Shown here: piece after piece, positions 10,811-22,315 of the stretch
How positions within the stretch are numbered: the stretch's first letter is position 1
Layout of the letters: the number at the start of each line of letters is the position of its first letter
Origin: Hygrocybe punicea
Lineage: Eukaryota > Basidiomycota > Agaricomycetes > Agaricales > Hygrophoraceae
NCBI GenBank assembly: GCA_963556145.1
Contig: OY744469.1
Coordinates: 4,188,767 to 4,252,766 of the forward strand
Direction of reading: 5' to 3'
Length of the DNA stretch: 64,000 nucleotides
Program-made: the position numbers and the translations under genes
The notes under the pieces: generated by a model
Databases searched by the model: none
The model's input: the letters and a program-made list of their open reading frames with translations, nothing else
Told to the model about the DNA's origin: nothing

Positions 10811-10912
10811 GGCTAGAGGAATGTGGCAGGTAAAGTTATTACCGCGAACAAACACGTGGGCCCTACAAATATTAAATAATATCCCTGATTGGTCGTTTCA
10901 GATTTCCAAAAA
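10811..10912. promoter_or_regulatory. Short divergent promoter between DCR2-like and uL23m genes
   Basis: Only 102 bp separate the two start codons, so both promoters and both 5' leaders must share this DNA. It contains an AT-rich stretch (AAATATTAAATAATATCC near 10868). No canonical TATA position can be assigned. Confidence 0.6.
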
Positions 10913-11854
10913 ATGCAGTCTGTCAACCTCGCATGTCGCCGTTTATACGCAACGATACCCTACGCAGCTGCGGCTGCACGGACAGCGTCAACACCACGCG
11001 CAGTCCGTCTCCGTCGTCTTCGAAAGCGTCCTGCCATCCTGCCGGGAAAATCAGACATTACGAAGGACGGTCTAACTCCTACAGAACATGCACGATATCA
11101 GCGCCTTCGTGCAATAGGCGAGCTCGGGGGTTATAACGGAAGGAATATGACAAGGTCAGAATGGCTGGAGAGGCTGAACGCACGGCGAAGTCGGATACGC
11201 GGTATCAAATACGTCAAGATAGAGAATGGGGAGCAGCAGATGCAGGTCGTCGGTCAAAAAATATACCTGCCTAATATCATTTTTCGACTGGTCCGGAATC
11301 ACACTCTGGCTGGCCAGCCATACAATCCCTATGAAGCGACGTTTCGCATCCCACAATCCGTTACCAAAACAGACGTCCGATCTTACTTGGCTGCTGTTTA
11401 CGGAGTCAAAACCACGTATATTCGCACAGACAACTACATCTCGCCCATCTATCGCGATCTCAGGGACCACTCCTGGACCCGGACAAAATCATATAGGACG
11501 TACAAACGTGCGGTTGTTGGTTTGGTAGATCCATTCTACTACCCACTGGCACTGGAGGACATGGAAGAAAACGAAAGAGCTGAAAGAAAGAAATGGATCG
11601 AGGAGAAGTTCCACATCGAATCTACCGAGAAACTGCGCAAGTACGAATTGCTGCGTATGACGAAGTCGGGGAGCAAGAACTGGAAATGGCGGGGATCACT
11701 AGTGCTGAAGAGGTCAGCGATATTAAAACTGGTTGCAGAACGGAGAGCAGCGAGGGAAGGCGTCATTGAGAAATATGCGACTGAAATGCGCAATGGCAGG
11801 CGAACAATACTCCCAGTAACTAATGGCCCAAGCCAGGTAGAAGCCTCTCCCTAA
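10913..11854 (+). CDS. Mitochondrial large-subunit ribosomal protein uL23m
   Basis: This is an intronless frame of 313 residues. The start at 10913 is chosen because it opens a basic, serine/alanine-rich mitochondrial targeting-like sequence (MQSVNLACRRLYATI). The core LPNIIFRLVRN, NPYEATFRIPQSVTKTDVRS and AAVYGVKTTYIRTDNY is the uL23 fold, which sits at the exit of the peptide tunnel of the mitoribosome. It continues into RTKSYRTYKRAVVGLVDPFY as in yeast Mrp20. The C-terminal part is a charged, helical extension (EDMEENERAERKKWIEE) usual for fungal uL23m. Divergent from the phosphatase gene. Called with confidence from the core motif; the exact targeting cleavage site is not visible. Confidence 0.92.
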   Translation: MQSVNLACRRLYATIPYAAAAARTASTPRAVRLRRLRKRPAILPGKSDITKDGLTPTEHARYQRLRAIGELGGYNGRNMTRSEWLERLNARRSRIRGIKYVKIENGEQQMQVVGQKIYLPNIIFRLVRNHTLAGQPYNPYEATFRIPQSVTKTDVRSYLAAVYGVKTTYIRTDNYISPIYRDLRDHSWTRTKSYRTYKRAVVGLVDPFYYPLALEDMEENERAERKKWIEEKFHIESTEKLRKYELLRMTKSGSKNWKWRGSLVLKRSAILKLVAERRAAREGVIEKYATEMRNGRRTILPVTNGPSQVEASP

Positions 11855-11937
11855 AATTTTGATTTTCGGTCATGTGACAGTTACACGATATTAGCACTTA
11901 CCGTGACAAAACCGCAACCACCTACTACCTCAAAGCT

Positions 11938-12924
11938 ATGTACATTACCGCCTTTCTTGTTCTTATTAACATTGCCTTTGTATCTTCCGCAATTTTGCGT
12001 CGAACTCCGAGTTTCTGCCAGCCTTTCCGTACCAAATTTCCCACACCCTCCGTCTCTGATCCCCCCACGGTTGCTCCCTTTATCGCAGTTAGCCCGCCGG
12101 GTTCGTATAAAGCTGGGAGTGACGGTTTGGAACTGTATCTACAGAAACCTGGGGGTGCCGTGACGACGCAAGGCCGCATAAATGACAAGGTCGCCACTGG
12201 TGCGACATTAAATTCGACATTCTGTTTCTTGTAAGCAAATTCTGCTGTTCCAGCTAATTAGTTGGCTTGATATTTCCGTTTACAATCACTCACAGGTACG
12301 GTAGAGTCACGTTCGAATTGTCTGCCCCCGCAATCGCAGGCGTGGTGACGGCGGTTATCGTAATAGGTTTCTCATGAAACCATCTGAATGACACACAACT
12401 TACATTGACTCGGAATCGGCAGGCAAAATAGTACGCGACGAAATTGACATCGAAATCCTCGGTGGCGATCCGCAACACTGGCAAACCAACGTGTTTGGAC
12501 CCAGCGCTCAAGACCAGCGACCGCATTACGGAAAATTTAACGCCATCGAAAACATCCCACAGGGGGGATCCCGCCAGGAAACACAGACAATCGAGACAAC
12601 TCACTTTTACACCATTGACTGGAGCCACGAAAGGATTGTCTGGAGCGTTGACGGGAAAGATGTGCGAACGTTACTTGTGGGTGTGTCACAACCACGCACC
12701 TGTTGATGACTGGTTTGGAATACTCTGGCGTTCTAGGGGACACGATTATAGATGGAATTCCGCACTACCCTTCGCACCTTGCACGTCTTCAGCTTGGTAT
12801 CTGGGACGCGAGCAACCCTGCCGGGACGTCTGCCTGGGCAAAAGGTCCGATTGACTGGAACAAGGCGCCTCCACGCATAACAGCCATGATCAGGGGTGTC
12901 ACCGTCGAATGTCCGTATTCCTAG
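11938..12924 (+). CDS. Secreted GH16 glycoside hydrolase/transglycosylase (Crh-like)
   Basis: Four exons (11938-12230, 12296-12366, 12423-12680, 12737-12924) join in phase to 269 residues. The start MYITAFLVLINIAFVSSA is a clear signal peptide. Exon 3 carries the GH16 catalytic signature DEIDIEILG (nucleophile and acid/base glutamates in E-I-D-I-E), followed by GGDPQHWQTNVFG. Later HFYTIDWSHERIVWSVDGK and LQLGIWD are standard for the Crh subgroup, which links chitin to beta-glucan in the fungal wall. The product is short for a Crh protein and shows no chitin-binding domain, no Ser/Thr-rich tail and no GPI signal, so it is probably freely secreted. The donor at 12681 was chosen over 12677 because only it keeps the frame. 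Confidence 0.88.
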
Positions 12925-13896
12925 ATTGTAAATTCTTCGAGCAACTGTAATTTTATTTGACTTGAGTTATATTAGACACCACTTGTGATACATACTACGC
13001 ATACACTGGGGACAGCACTGCCATAACAGGGACAGTCCAAGGGTCGGTACCGTTGTATGAATGCGTGTTCTTTGTATTTGTTTGTACACCACTGTTTTTG
13101 GACGGTCAGGAAGCAATTCATAACATAATTGCTGACACTCTCATGCCAGCTGCTGATACAAATTAATTGTAGAAACTACGTAGACAGCATTATTGATATA
13201 TTTTGATGGACATATGGTTGTGTTACTATTTCTGCTAGGGAAGGAAGCGGGTATTCACAAAAGAACTGGCAAAAATCGACATTGCGCTGACATTGCGCTG
13301 ACGTCACACTGCTTAATTTGTGAATCTGCAAGCAATCGCAAACGATTCACTCTGTGTCGTAGTGAAGGTGCAGCCGCCATCGATAATCGATAAACCTTCA
13401 CCCGAAGTTTGACCGTCATTGGGAGGTAAGTTAGGGAGGATATTGTTAGCGTAACTGGTGTTAGCGTAACTGGTGTTCGCGTAACTGGTGTTCCCTATGT
13501 ACCCAAGAGCGGACCTGTCACGTCAAAAATTGCAGCTAGTTGATTTTGAGTCGTTCCAGGCTTCCAGCTCTTCCCTGCTTGCTTTTTCCCGTTTAAAATG
13601 TCCAGTGGTAGCAGTAAAACCTCGGTACAAACAACCTTGACGAATCTTGCGGCGGCAACAGGGCATCAGCATACACCATCTTTGCTGCAACCGTTGACGC
13701 CCTTGTAGACTGCTGAAGTGTATTTCCTCGCTTTTTCTTACCCTGACCGTGATGCACGGAGAAGCCACAATGATCTGTATTCAAAAGCCCAAGTTTGGAC
13801 TAGCCTGACATCGGTCCCAGTTCCTAACATTCTTTTTTGCTGCCCCTCGGTCACACAACGAGACTCTGTGTCTCTCACCCTCCTTACTGGCACACC
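12925..13896. other. Intergenic region upstream of the ammonium transporter
   Basis: Holds the 3' flank of the GH16 gene and the presumed promoter of the transporter, including a short tandem repeat at 13445-13492 and a repeated TTGCGCTGACA near 13283. No further gene can be supported; the short open frames here lack recognisable features. Confidence 0.4.
13445..13492 (+). repeat. Three tandem copies of a 16-bp unit
   Basis: GTTAGCGTAACTGGTG is repeated three times with one base change (AGC to CGC in the third copy). It lies 400 bp upstream of the ammonium transporter start. It may be a neutral minisatellite or a repeated binding site. Confidence 0.85.
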
Positions 13897-15797
13897 ATGG
13901 TGAACATCTCCTACGATCAGTGTAAGTTCTTTCTCCTCTGAGTGACCACTAACTGACCAACCCTTCTTCTTGCTCTTCGTTACGTAAGCGGGCGACCTCC
14001 AATATCTCAATCCGGGTGATGGCAAACTTTACTTGTACAATGCTGGCGACATGGCTTGGACGCTGGCGTCAGCTGTCTTGGTCTGGATCATGATTCCAGG
14101 CGTCGGTTTTTTCTACTCTGGTCTCCTCAGGAGGAAGAATGCGCTGTCCATGATCGGCCTTAGCATGTTGACCACAGCCGTTGTGGCATTCCAAGTACGT
14201 TTTGCCCCGCCCCGTTATTAGCGCTTCCATCCGAGTAATCTGCACAGTGGTTCTTTTGGGGATTCTCTTTGACGTTCAGCCCAACTGGCGGTCGTTATTT
14301 CGGCAACTTGGGTAAGCTGACTTTACTTTCAGTTTATGATCGACCCGAATACATTTGACCATATGTTTCTCAGAACACTTTGCACTCATGGGAGTCCTCG
14401 CGGAACCATCCACAGCAAGTTCTCGAATCCCACAGATTATTTTGTGTATTTACCAGCTTATGTTCGCGGCAATCACGTACGATCGTGTCACTACTCTTAG
14501 CAAACACTACCTTTCACATTAAATATTTCTAGGCCCATGCTCGCCATCGGCGCAGCTGCCGAACGCAGCCGCTATGGACCACTTATGGTCTTTGTCTTCA
14601 TTTGGTCTACCCTGGTCTATAATCCAATTGCTAACTGGACATGGAACCCCAATGGCTGGGCATACGTCCTGGGTGGCCTCGATTTTGCTGGTGGAACACC
14701 CGTACACATCTCTTCTGGTACAGCTAGCCTTGCCATCTCCATCTATCTTGGCAAGCGACGGGGTTATGGAACCGACCGGCTTGCCTACAAACCTAACAAT
14801 ACGACTTATGTCGTTCTTGGTACCGTCTTCCTGTGGTTTGGATGGTTTGGATTCAATGGAGGCAGTGCATTGTCTGCGAATCTCAGAGCTGCCAACGCCT
14901 GTATCATTACCAACCTAGCGGCTAGCGTAGGCGGACTCACATGGATGCTTTGGGTCGGTCTGGATCGAAATATCACCCCTCCTTGTTTAATGGTGTTTTA
15001 ATGACAGGATTATCGCATTGAAAAAAAATGGTCAATTGTCGGTTTCTGCTCTGGGGCTATTTCCGGGTTGGTAGCGATAACGCCTGCTTCTGGTTATGTT
15101 GGTGCCCGTGAGTACCTTGCACTACTAATAAATGAATTGATCTGATGTCTTCCAACTGATTTAGCGGCCTCGGTAGCCTTTGGTGTCGCTGCTGGCACTG
15201 CCTGCAATTTCGGAACACAACTCAAATTTTTATTGGGCTATGACGACGCTCTAGATGTTCGTTCTGGGTTTTGTTTCCGCCCCCTTTCCTCTGCTCATCG
15301 GTTTGGTATTGGACCAGATCTTTGCCGCTCACACCATCGGCGGCGTCGTCGGTAACCTGATGACTGGTTTGTTCGCTCAGTCCAGCATCGCCAGCTCAGA
15401 TGGTAGTCCACCGATTCCCGGCGGATTCCTCGACCACAATTATAAACAGCTGGCGATACAGCTGGCTACTTCCGCTTCCGGTTTCGGGTACTCATTTATT
15501 GTGACCGTAAGTTTCTCTCGCGCCAACTCACCACAATCCCAACAATTTTTGAGATTCATACAGACCATCATCCTGTGGGCAATGCACTACATTCCAGGCC
15601 TCCGTCTCCGCTGCTCAGAGGAAACTGAGATCATTGGTATCGATGATGCTGAGATGGGCGAATTTGCCTATGACTACGTCGCGATCGAGAACGAAATCGG
15701 ATTCTCGCGGCGTGAAGAGCTCTACGCTCTTCATGGGGTCAGGGTGGCAACCCACAGAGTCGTCAAGAGGGTTCGCAGTGAAGAGAGTGGATTTTAG
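13897..15797 (+). CDS. Ammonium transporter, Amt/Mep family
   Basis: Nine exons (13897-13921, 13989-14194, 14248-14311, 14374-14476, 14533-14953, 15008-15107, 15165-15256, 15318-15506, 15564-15797) join in phase to 477 residues. The protein is a polytopic membrane channel. Visible family blocks are DMAWTLASAVLVWIMIPGVG, FYSGLLRRKNALSM, MLAIGAAAERSR, DFAGGTPVHISSG, a WFGWFGFNGGSAL block and FAAHTIGGVVGN. Both conserved pore histidines are kept, in TPVHISSG and FAAHTIGG, so ammonium conduction is expected. The tail of about 60 residues is cytoplasmic and acidic (EIIGIDDAEMGEFAYDY), usual for fungal Mep proteins. A very short first exon of 25 bases encodes only MVNISYDQ and part of one codon. 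In fungi such genes usually respond to nitrogen supply; no regulatory site was identified here. Confidence 0.93.
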
Positions 15798-16761
15798 ATT
15801 GTAATGGAAAAGGTGTTGAGGAAATCTTCCTCGGGTTTCTTGGTTATTCGAATATTAACTAACTACTATCTTTCAATACGTCACTACACCTACTTCTTTA
15901 GACGCTCTAGGGGCACCATTTTGGTCGTATTACCTCATGTATTTGTGTCCTGTTCCTTGTCGCAGTGAATAGGATGTGCTTTCGATACAACAAAACACAA
16001 AAAGAAATCGTGCGGCCGCACGATGTAATTAATTCACGTAAACAAATCAACCTCTCATCGATGTCGGTGCCGACGTGGTGAGTGCCGAGAGTTTTGCCAT
16101 CTTCACAAAAAATTGGTCAGCACGCGTACGGCAAGGACAATCTGAAGTCTGATTCTATTGCTTCCACAAACCCTTGCGGATAGTCTACTTCCCACGAATC
16201 CAATGAACTGTCGAACTATGACCAGCAATTATGAAACCTGAGAAAAGGATCTAACGTGCGGTGTATGGATGGATGCCGGTCTCACTAGTCAGCTGGGTTG
16301 CAAATCAACCAGTAAACTGACCTGTGACACACCCCGACTATTTTGCAGGCTGCTAAATTTGTGCTAAATTTATTGCAAGTTGTTTGAATTTTGCACATCT
16401 TTTTAGCCCATTTAGTTGATAAATGCTAAATTTGGATTCATTTAAATCTATAAAGATGAATCATTTTGATTAAATTTGTACAGACACTAAGTGCATTAAC
16501 CACATGTCACAAAATCATGGATTTGTCTTGAATTTATTACAGATTTCATTGGGTGATCTAGAAACCTAATTAACAACCTCACAAATTTTATGTCCATTAG
16601 ACCTTAAAATCCAAAATTTGCAACCAACAGAATGATTTATTTGTAGCTTTGTCAAAGCCAAGTTAAATTTTAACTTTTTATAGCCTTTTGTGCATGCAAA
16701 AGGATCATGTGTTACAGTCATTTGTAGTGAGCTTGACACTTGTGGGAAATTTTTTGATCAA
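15798..16761. other. AT-rich intergenic DNA at the edge of the transposon region
   Basis: After the transporter the base composition turns AT-rich. From 16330 there are repeated TGCTAAATTT-type words, and a segment at 16715-16762 matches, in reverse orientation, a segment at 31890-31955. No gene is supported. Confidence 0.45.
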
Positions 16762-17470
16762 TTACAGCGATTTCAGAAACTAATGTCCACGCCACTTTTT
16801 TTTTGTTTTTTGTTGAGGCGCTTACAAAGGCTCGGTCAGTGCCATGCCATTGTGGCTGAGAAACAAGAAATATGGTTTTATATGTCATTCATGCCAGCTA
16901 TCCATAATGCAGCTCTACCTTAAGCCTAAATAAACCTATCTACACCTTACAGCACCTTGAAATACCATCCTAACTGAAGGAAGTACAAAATAACTGCACT
17001 GATTAAATTTCCTTTTTGGTCATGAGATATTGGCTTGTTTTGGAAAGTTGGCTTGTTTTGGAAAGTCTTAAAATCACATCATTTGCAAAGTGATTCCTCC
17101 CAAGCCAGAGCTTGTAGCAACATGATAAAACAATGAATTTTCATTATTGTATTTGGTTCTGATATTCCCCATTTTTTTGATAAGATTTCAGACAAAATAG
17201 CACTAATTAGCCTAAGCTAACTTAGCTAAGCTATAAAGTCAGTTGGTCACTAAAAGCTCATTATAATAATACAAAAATGTATTATTAAGAACTTAGAAGG
17301 TTCAGATTTATTTATTTAGGCCTAGAATAGAGCTGCAATAGGAGTATGTAGCATAAATCTCATATTTCTTGTTTCTCAGCCACAATGGCAAGGCACTGAC
17401 CAAGCCTTTGTAAGCGCCTCAAAAAAAAAAAAAAAGTGGTGCAGACATTAGTTTCCGAAATCGCTGTAAA
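16762..17470. mobile_element. Foldback element A
   Basis: TTACAGCGATTTCAGAAACT at the left end is mirrored by GTTTCCGAAATCGCTGTAA at the right end. The arms extend about 150 bp (16765-16925 against 17325-17470), including a T-run/A-run pair. It encodes nothing. The end sequence (TTACAGC) resembles that of foldback family B, suggesting related elements. Confidence 0.65.
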
Positions 17471-18186
17471 ATAATATGGACTTTGTGAAAATTTCTGTGC
17501 TCTACCTTGTATCTCATGAAGTACTGCATAGATTAACATGGTTACAGAGGGAAAGTTGTACTATTTCTTAAGGGCTATCTACTGCTATCATTACATTTGG
17601 ACCATATTTTGTATTTGGTGACTTGTGGATGAAACAAAAGGTAAACCAGTACTTTTTGACACCCAAAATGATATTGTCAAATTATGGCATCAAATGAACT
17701 CCTATGGAAAGAATTGTAGGGAGAAATTTATTCATTTTTTCAAGGGCTAAAAGTACATATATCGTGTTTTTCTTTATTTTTGTCCTTTGAGCTCATAATC
17801 ATGATTCTTGTGGTATTTCAACCCTAATGTGGACAAACATAGTACAGATGAAATATTGCCTCAAAGGACAAAAATAAAGAAAAACATGATATATGTACTT
17901 TTTAGCCCTTGAAAAAATGAATAAATTTCTCCCTACAATTCTTTTCATAGGAGTTCATTTGATGCCATAATTTGACAATATCATGTTGGGTGTCAAAAAG
18001 TACTGGTTTACCTTTTGTTTCATCCACAAGTCACCAAATACAAAATATGGTCCAAATGTAATGATAGCAGTAGATAGCCCTTAAGAAATAGTACAACTTT
18101 CCCTCTGTAACCATGTTAATTCATGCAGTACTTCATGAGATACAAGGTAGAGCACAGAAAATTTCATTAAGTCCATATTATTTTAA
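17471..18186. mobile_element. Foldback element B, copy 1
   Basis: Two arms of about 340 bp form a near-perfect hairpin centred near 17835 (for example CAAAAATAAAGAAAAACA right of centre against its complement on the left). The outer arms end in AATATGGACTT and its complement AAGTCCATATT. The same family is present at 43709-44531. This copy directly abuts foldback A and carries no ORF. Confidence 0.75.
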
Positions 18187-18539
18187 TGGCTTATTCTATT
18201 TGGCACCCCGGGAGCTGCTTAGTCAGCAGGGTAAAATTGCTTTATATGGCAAGGGAGCCAGTTGTTAATAGCACCCCCAATTTCACTATTTAGACCATGA
18301 ACTGAGCATTTATATCGGGGCCGATTTTGAGATCAATCGCCTGATCAACATTAGATAACACAGAAAAGGAAATAACTACAGTACGAGTGGCTAGTGGGAA
18401 GGTAGAAGATGGATTGCGGCAGGCGCAGAAAAGGCAGGAAGGGAAAGTGTGACGGTGCAGGAACGAGTCAGCGGGTAGGGGTGATGAACCCTTTAGTGGG
18501 GGAGCGTCTGGCGCGAGCGATGGGGTGGCCCAGGGTTGA

Positions 18540-19530
18540 ATGTGGGTGAGAGTGGCTGGTGCGAGTGGCTGGGTCGGCCGGGGGGGTTTCGTGAGCATGC
18601 TAGAAAGCGTGTTTAGGAGAGAGCATCTGGCACGAGCACTGGGGGCGGCTGAGGGTTTTGGAAGCAAGCTGGAGAGTGTGGGGGGGAGAGAGCATCTGGT
18701 GTGAGCACTGGGGGCAGCTGAGGAGGGTTTCGTGATCAAACTGGAGAGAGAGGGTGGGCAGCCGAGGAGGGTTTCGTGAGCAAATTGGAGAGTGTGGGTG
18801 TGATCAGCTCCGCTTTGTCCTTGTATATATCTGGGAGCTCCTCACCCTCTCCTCAGCTGAAAGAAATGCCTTGTCCGTCAGCAGCCCATGCAGAATATTG
18901 CATGTGCCGCATCACCACTGTGTGGAATAGCTTTGCTCGATGCTTGTCATTTGTCTCGCTGCTTGCACTCCGGATCACTTCCATGCGCCCAAGCTGGAAC
19001 TTGCACGTCTGTGCACTCTTGTACGTCACATGGGTGCCCAAACATCTTGCGGAAAGCGAGCTGCTTGACAAGCAGCACCCACGCATACGGTGACCTGAGC
19101 CTCTTTCACGAGGCGCTCTACCGTGCCCATGCCATTGAGCACGAACTTGGGCTCTGTCGGCTCTGGTAGGACAGTGCCGGGGAGCCTCTGGCACGAGCAC
19201 TGGGGATGGCCGAGGGTTTTGGGAGCAACCTGGAAAGTGTGGGTCTGGCGTAAGCACTGGGGGCAGCTGTGGAGGGTTTCGTGAGCAAGCTGGAGAGTGG
19301 CTGGGAGAGTGGCTGGGGGCGGCCAAGGAAGGTTTTGGGAGCAAACTGGAGAGAGATGGGAGAGTGGCTGGGGTGGCCGAGGAAGGTTTCCAGTGCAAGC
19401 TGGAGAGTGGGAGGGAGAGAGTGCCAGGCACGAGCGCTGCAGGCGGCCGAGGAGGGTGTGGGTCTGGTGCGAGTGCTGGGGGCAGTCGAGGAGGGTTTCG
19501 GGAGCAAACTGGAGGGTGTGGGTAGCTAGG
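18540..19530 (+). repeat. GC-rich minisatellite-like cluster
   Basis: A core of about 30 bp (GAGGGTTTCGTGAGCAAGCT followed by GGAGAGTG) occurs about nine times, near 18575, 18645, 18722, 18763, 19209, 19272, 19327, 19379 and 19490. Copies are separated by GCGAGCACTGGGGGCGGCCG-like spacers. The segment 18810-19180 between the two groups lacks it. Long proline/serine-rich open frames on the minus strand are explained by the repeat and are not called as genes. Confidence 0.7.
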
Positions 19531-22315
19531 TGTAGCTGTGCCTCGTGTGTGGAGAGTGGAGGGATGGCAGCAGGGGCGGGAACGTGAAGGGAGGGAGGGT
19601 GATGAGTCAGCGTGTAATGTGGGATGTCCCGCTATGTTTGGATCGACAAATTGCGGTTGGACATACCATTGTAGCTTGGCTACTGCCTTGAAGGTTGAAG
19701 GTTGAAGCTTTGAAGGTTGAAATGTTGAAGCTTTGAAGGTCCAGCCCATGTAACAATAAAAAGTGGAAAGCCCATGGTGCTCGGATCGAGTTTGGAAATA
19801 AGGGCATGGCCAACAGGCACATGTGTTTCAAATACAATTAGCAATAGCTACGGTGTTACAAGATGTACAGGCGCACTGACACCTTTGTTATACACTCATG
19901 AGTTAACTTCTCGTAGTCGTACACTGCGCCTCGGATCAATTCAATCTTGTTGAGAACTACCTGCAATTCCCACACATTGTTGCATAATGGCCATAACTGC
20001 CACACTTCGAGCATTTGCGTCGACCAGGCCCATCTCCGAGCCCATTGTCAGTCCTCCTCCGCTTCCCATTTCCTTCTGCCACAGCTGCAAGTCTCTTCTT
20101 CCTGGGACGACCCTTAGTGCGAATTGGAGGAGGTGGAAGGATTGAGGGACCTGTATCTGCGTCCTGCTGGGCTCTGCAATCAGCAGTGAGTAGAGTGTGA
20201 GTAGTAGTAACGTGAAGCTATCTCTTAAATGAGCTCCTCAAGATCTGTATTCAAGTCTTTCAGTTCCTCCTCCATGTGCACATGCCACAAAATGTTGTGG
20301 AACTTTGTAATAGCTTGATGGTGGATCACTTTCGGGTGAAGGGTTCAAGTTGTTGGCAGTGGTGAAGCCTGTCGTAGCAATGGAGGGAGCTGGTTTGGGA
20401 CAAGAGGTATCTCTACGTCATCACCATCCTTATGGTGACCAATCTTCACCGTTGCCGTTTGTGAGATATCCAGTTCTGGATTGGTGAGCCATCTTACCAA
20501 TTCATAGTAAGTATTTGGAGGCATGGAAATGGTGGCTATACCTACCTCCGATTCAGGAGGCCCAGATGAAAGTGAGCGAGTGAGTTGGGTATCCTGAGAA
20601 TGGCATAAAAGTGCCAACATGGAATACCTAGGTTAGTGACCATCATGCAGTTGCATATGAAGTGTCCGGTCTCCAGAAGAGCGATGTGGTGCAGAGCTGA
20701 AGTTGCATAGTGACTGATCTGGAAAATGGACGTACACGTCCAACCATGTCTTTCAACTAGTTCTAAGAGGTACATTGCCGAAATCGAAGTATTTTCCACG
20801 AAGTCATTGAGGAGTCTCTGTGTGGGAGTCAGCGGATGAGCGAGAACACCAGAGAATGGAGTGACCAACCTCGGATTCCTTTATCAACCTCTCAGCCTCA
20901 TCAGGAGCCACGGGTGGTTTGTGCCTCACATACTCTTTCTGCTGGCTAATGAGCTTTGAGTTTGAGGTGAGTAAAACCATGTACCCAGTTGCCTGATTCT
21001 GCTTGGTGAGAAACAGGTTGTGCGAGGTAGAATACAGAACCTTCCATCTGCTCATATGATTTTTGTACTGCAAAAGGCAAGCAATGAGAGTGAAGTAGTT
21101 CGATCAGCCGACTGAACAGCAAATCTGTGTGCCCTGGATGACGTGAACGTGCGGTCTGAACGGCTTCTCAGTTCTGTGTTCCACAACAGAAGCTGTACAC
21201 GCACTTTTCGGACAAAGAGAGCCTCAAGATCTCCTTGGGCTTCGGCACACTGTATGAGCTTCATTCCTAGTTCATACACAGATGTCTTCGAGTTGCCTAA
21301 GAGCTTGTTCACACGATTCTCTCCTTCAACATGGCCTGAGGTGCGGACGCCACATGTACAGCGTATTGCGACATAAGCCCAAGCCCAGCGTTCCTGGTCA
21401 GGCCAAATCTCATTCTCAAGGTACGGCCTTGCTGCAGGAAACTTAGCAAGCAGATCGTCCCATGCTTCTTCGAGAGCGGTAGGTGACATTAAATAGTAGA
21501 CGGTCCAGAACGCCTCACGAAAGGATTGAAAAAGAGGCCTGAGTATCTGGGCCATCTTTCTCATAATGTTGCCATCAAGATGGTTCAGACAACGACCGTG
21601 AAACCCAATGTCTGATGGCGGTCACCTAGAGATCGCAAGGTCCAGTCCAAGGTCAGCATCAGAGAAAAAGACATGATCAGGGTATGGTGGGAGAACTGCA
21701 AACAGACAATCTAGGGCCCATACATGTGTATCAGCGGTCTCGCTGGTGTGGATTGAGTAAGTGATGTTTCAAGATGAGAAGAATTGGTCGATGACAACGA
21801 AGACATTTAGGGGAAGCCCATACTGGTTGCGGCCCATAGCAATATCACTAATGATGACATCACTGAAGCGCTGTGTGACCGTCACCTGTGTGGGTGACAT
21901 CCAGAATATGTTCTTGAATTGGCGGGTCAATTCGTCGATTTGGACCTGGAACACCCAGCGGTGATCAGCATTCTTGAGTTCCGTGAGTTTCTGGACAATT
22001 GCGACAAAGTCTCCTCCAAGACTCTGCACAGCATTATGGGTCGCTCTTCTGGCATCATCAAGAATATTTGTGACCTGACGTAGAGATAGTGGGTGATCGG
22101 GGAACTGTGCTAACAACAGAGTGTGAATGTTGGCACGTCCAAGGGATTTGATGGGGACAAGCTCGTGGATCAACTCTTTCTGGCGCTTGGATGGAGGCTG
22201 GTATTCAGGAAGGTGGTTGTCTTGAGTTGCGGGATGATTATGAGCAAGGCCGACATATGAAAAATGGAAATGGCCTGATTCAGCAGACCGTATGTTGACA
22301 CAGGCTGTGCATGAG

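Noticed and set aside
16330..18290. Possible CRISPR-like or regularly spaced repeats
   Set aside because: The repeats are inverted foldback arms, not direct repeats with unique spacers, and the genome is eukaryotic.
18853..19749. 298-residue proline/serine-rich frame on the minus strand
   Set aside because: Most of it is the GC-rich minisatellite; the non-repetitive part matches no family I know and has no gene signals.
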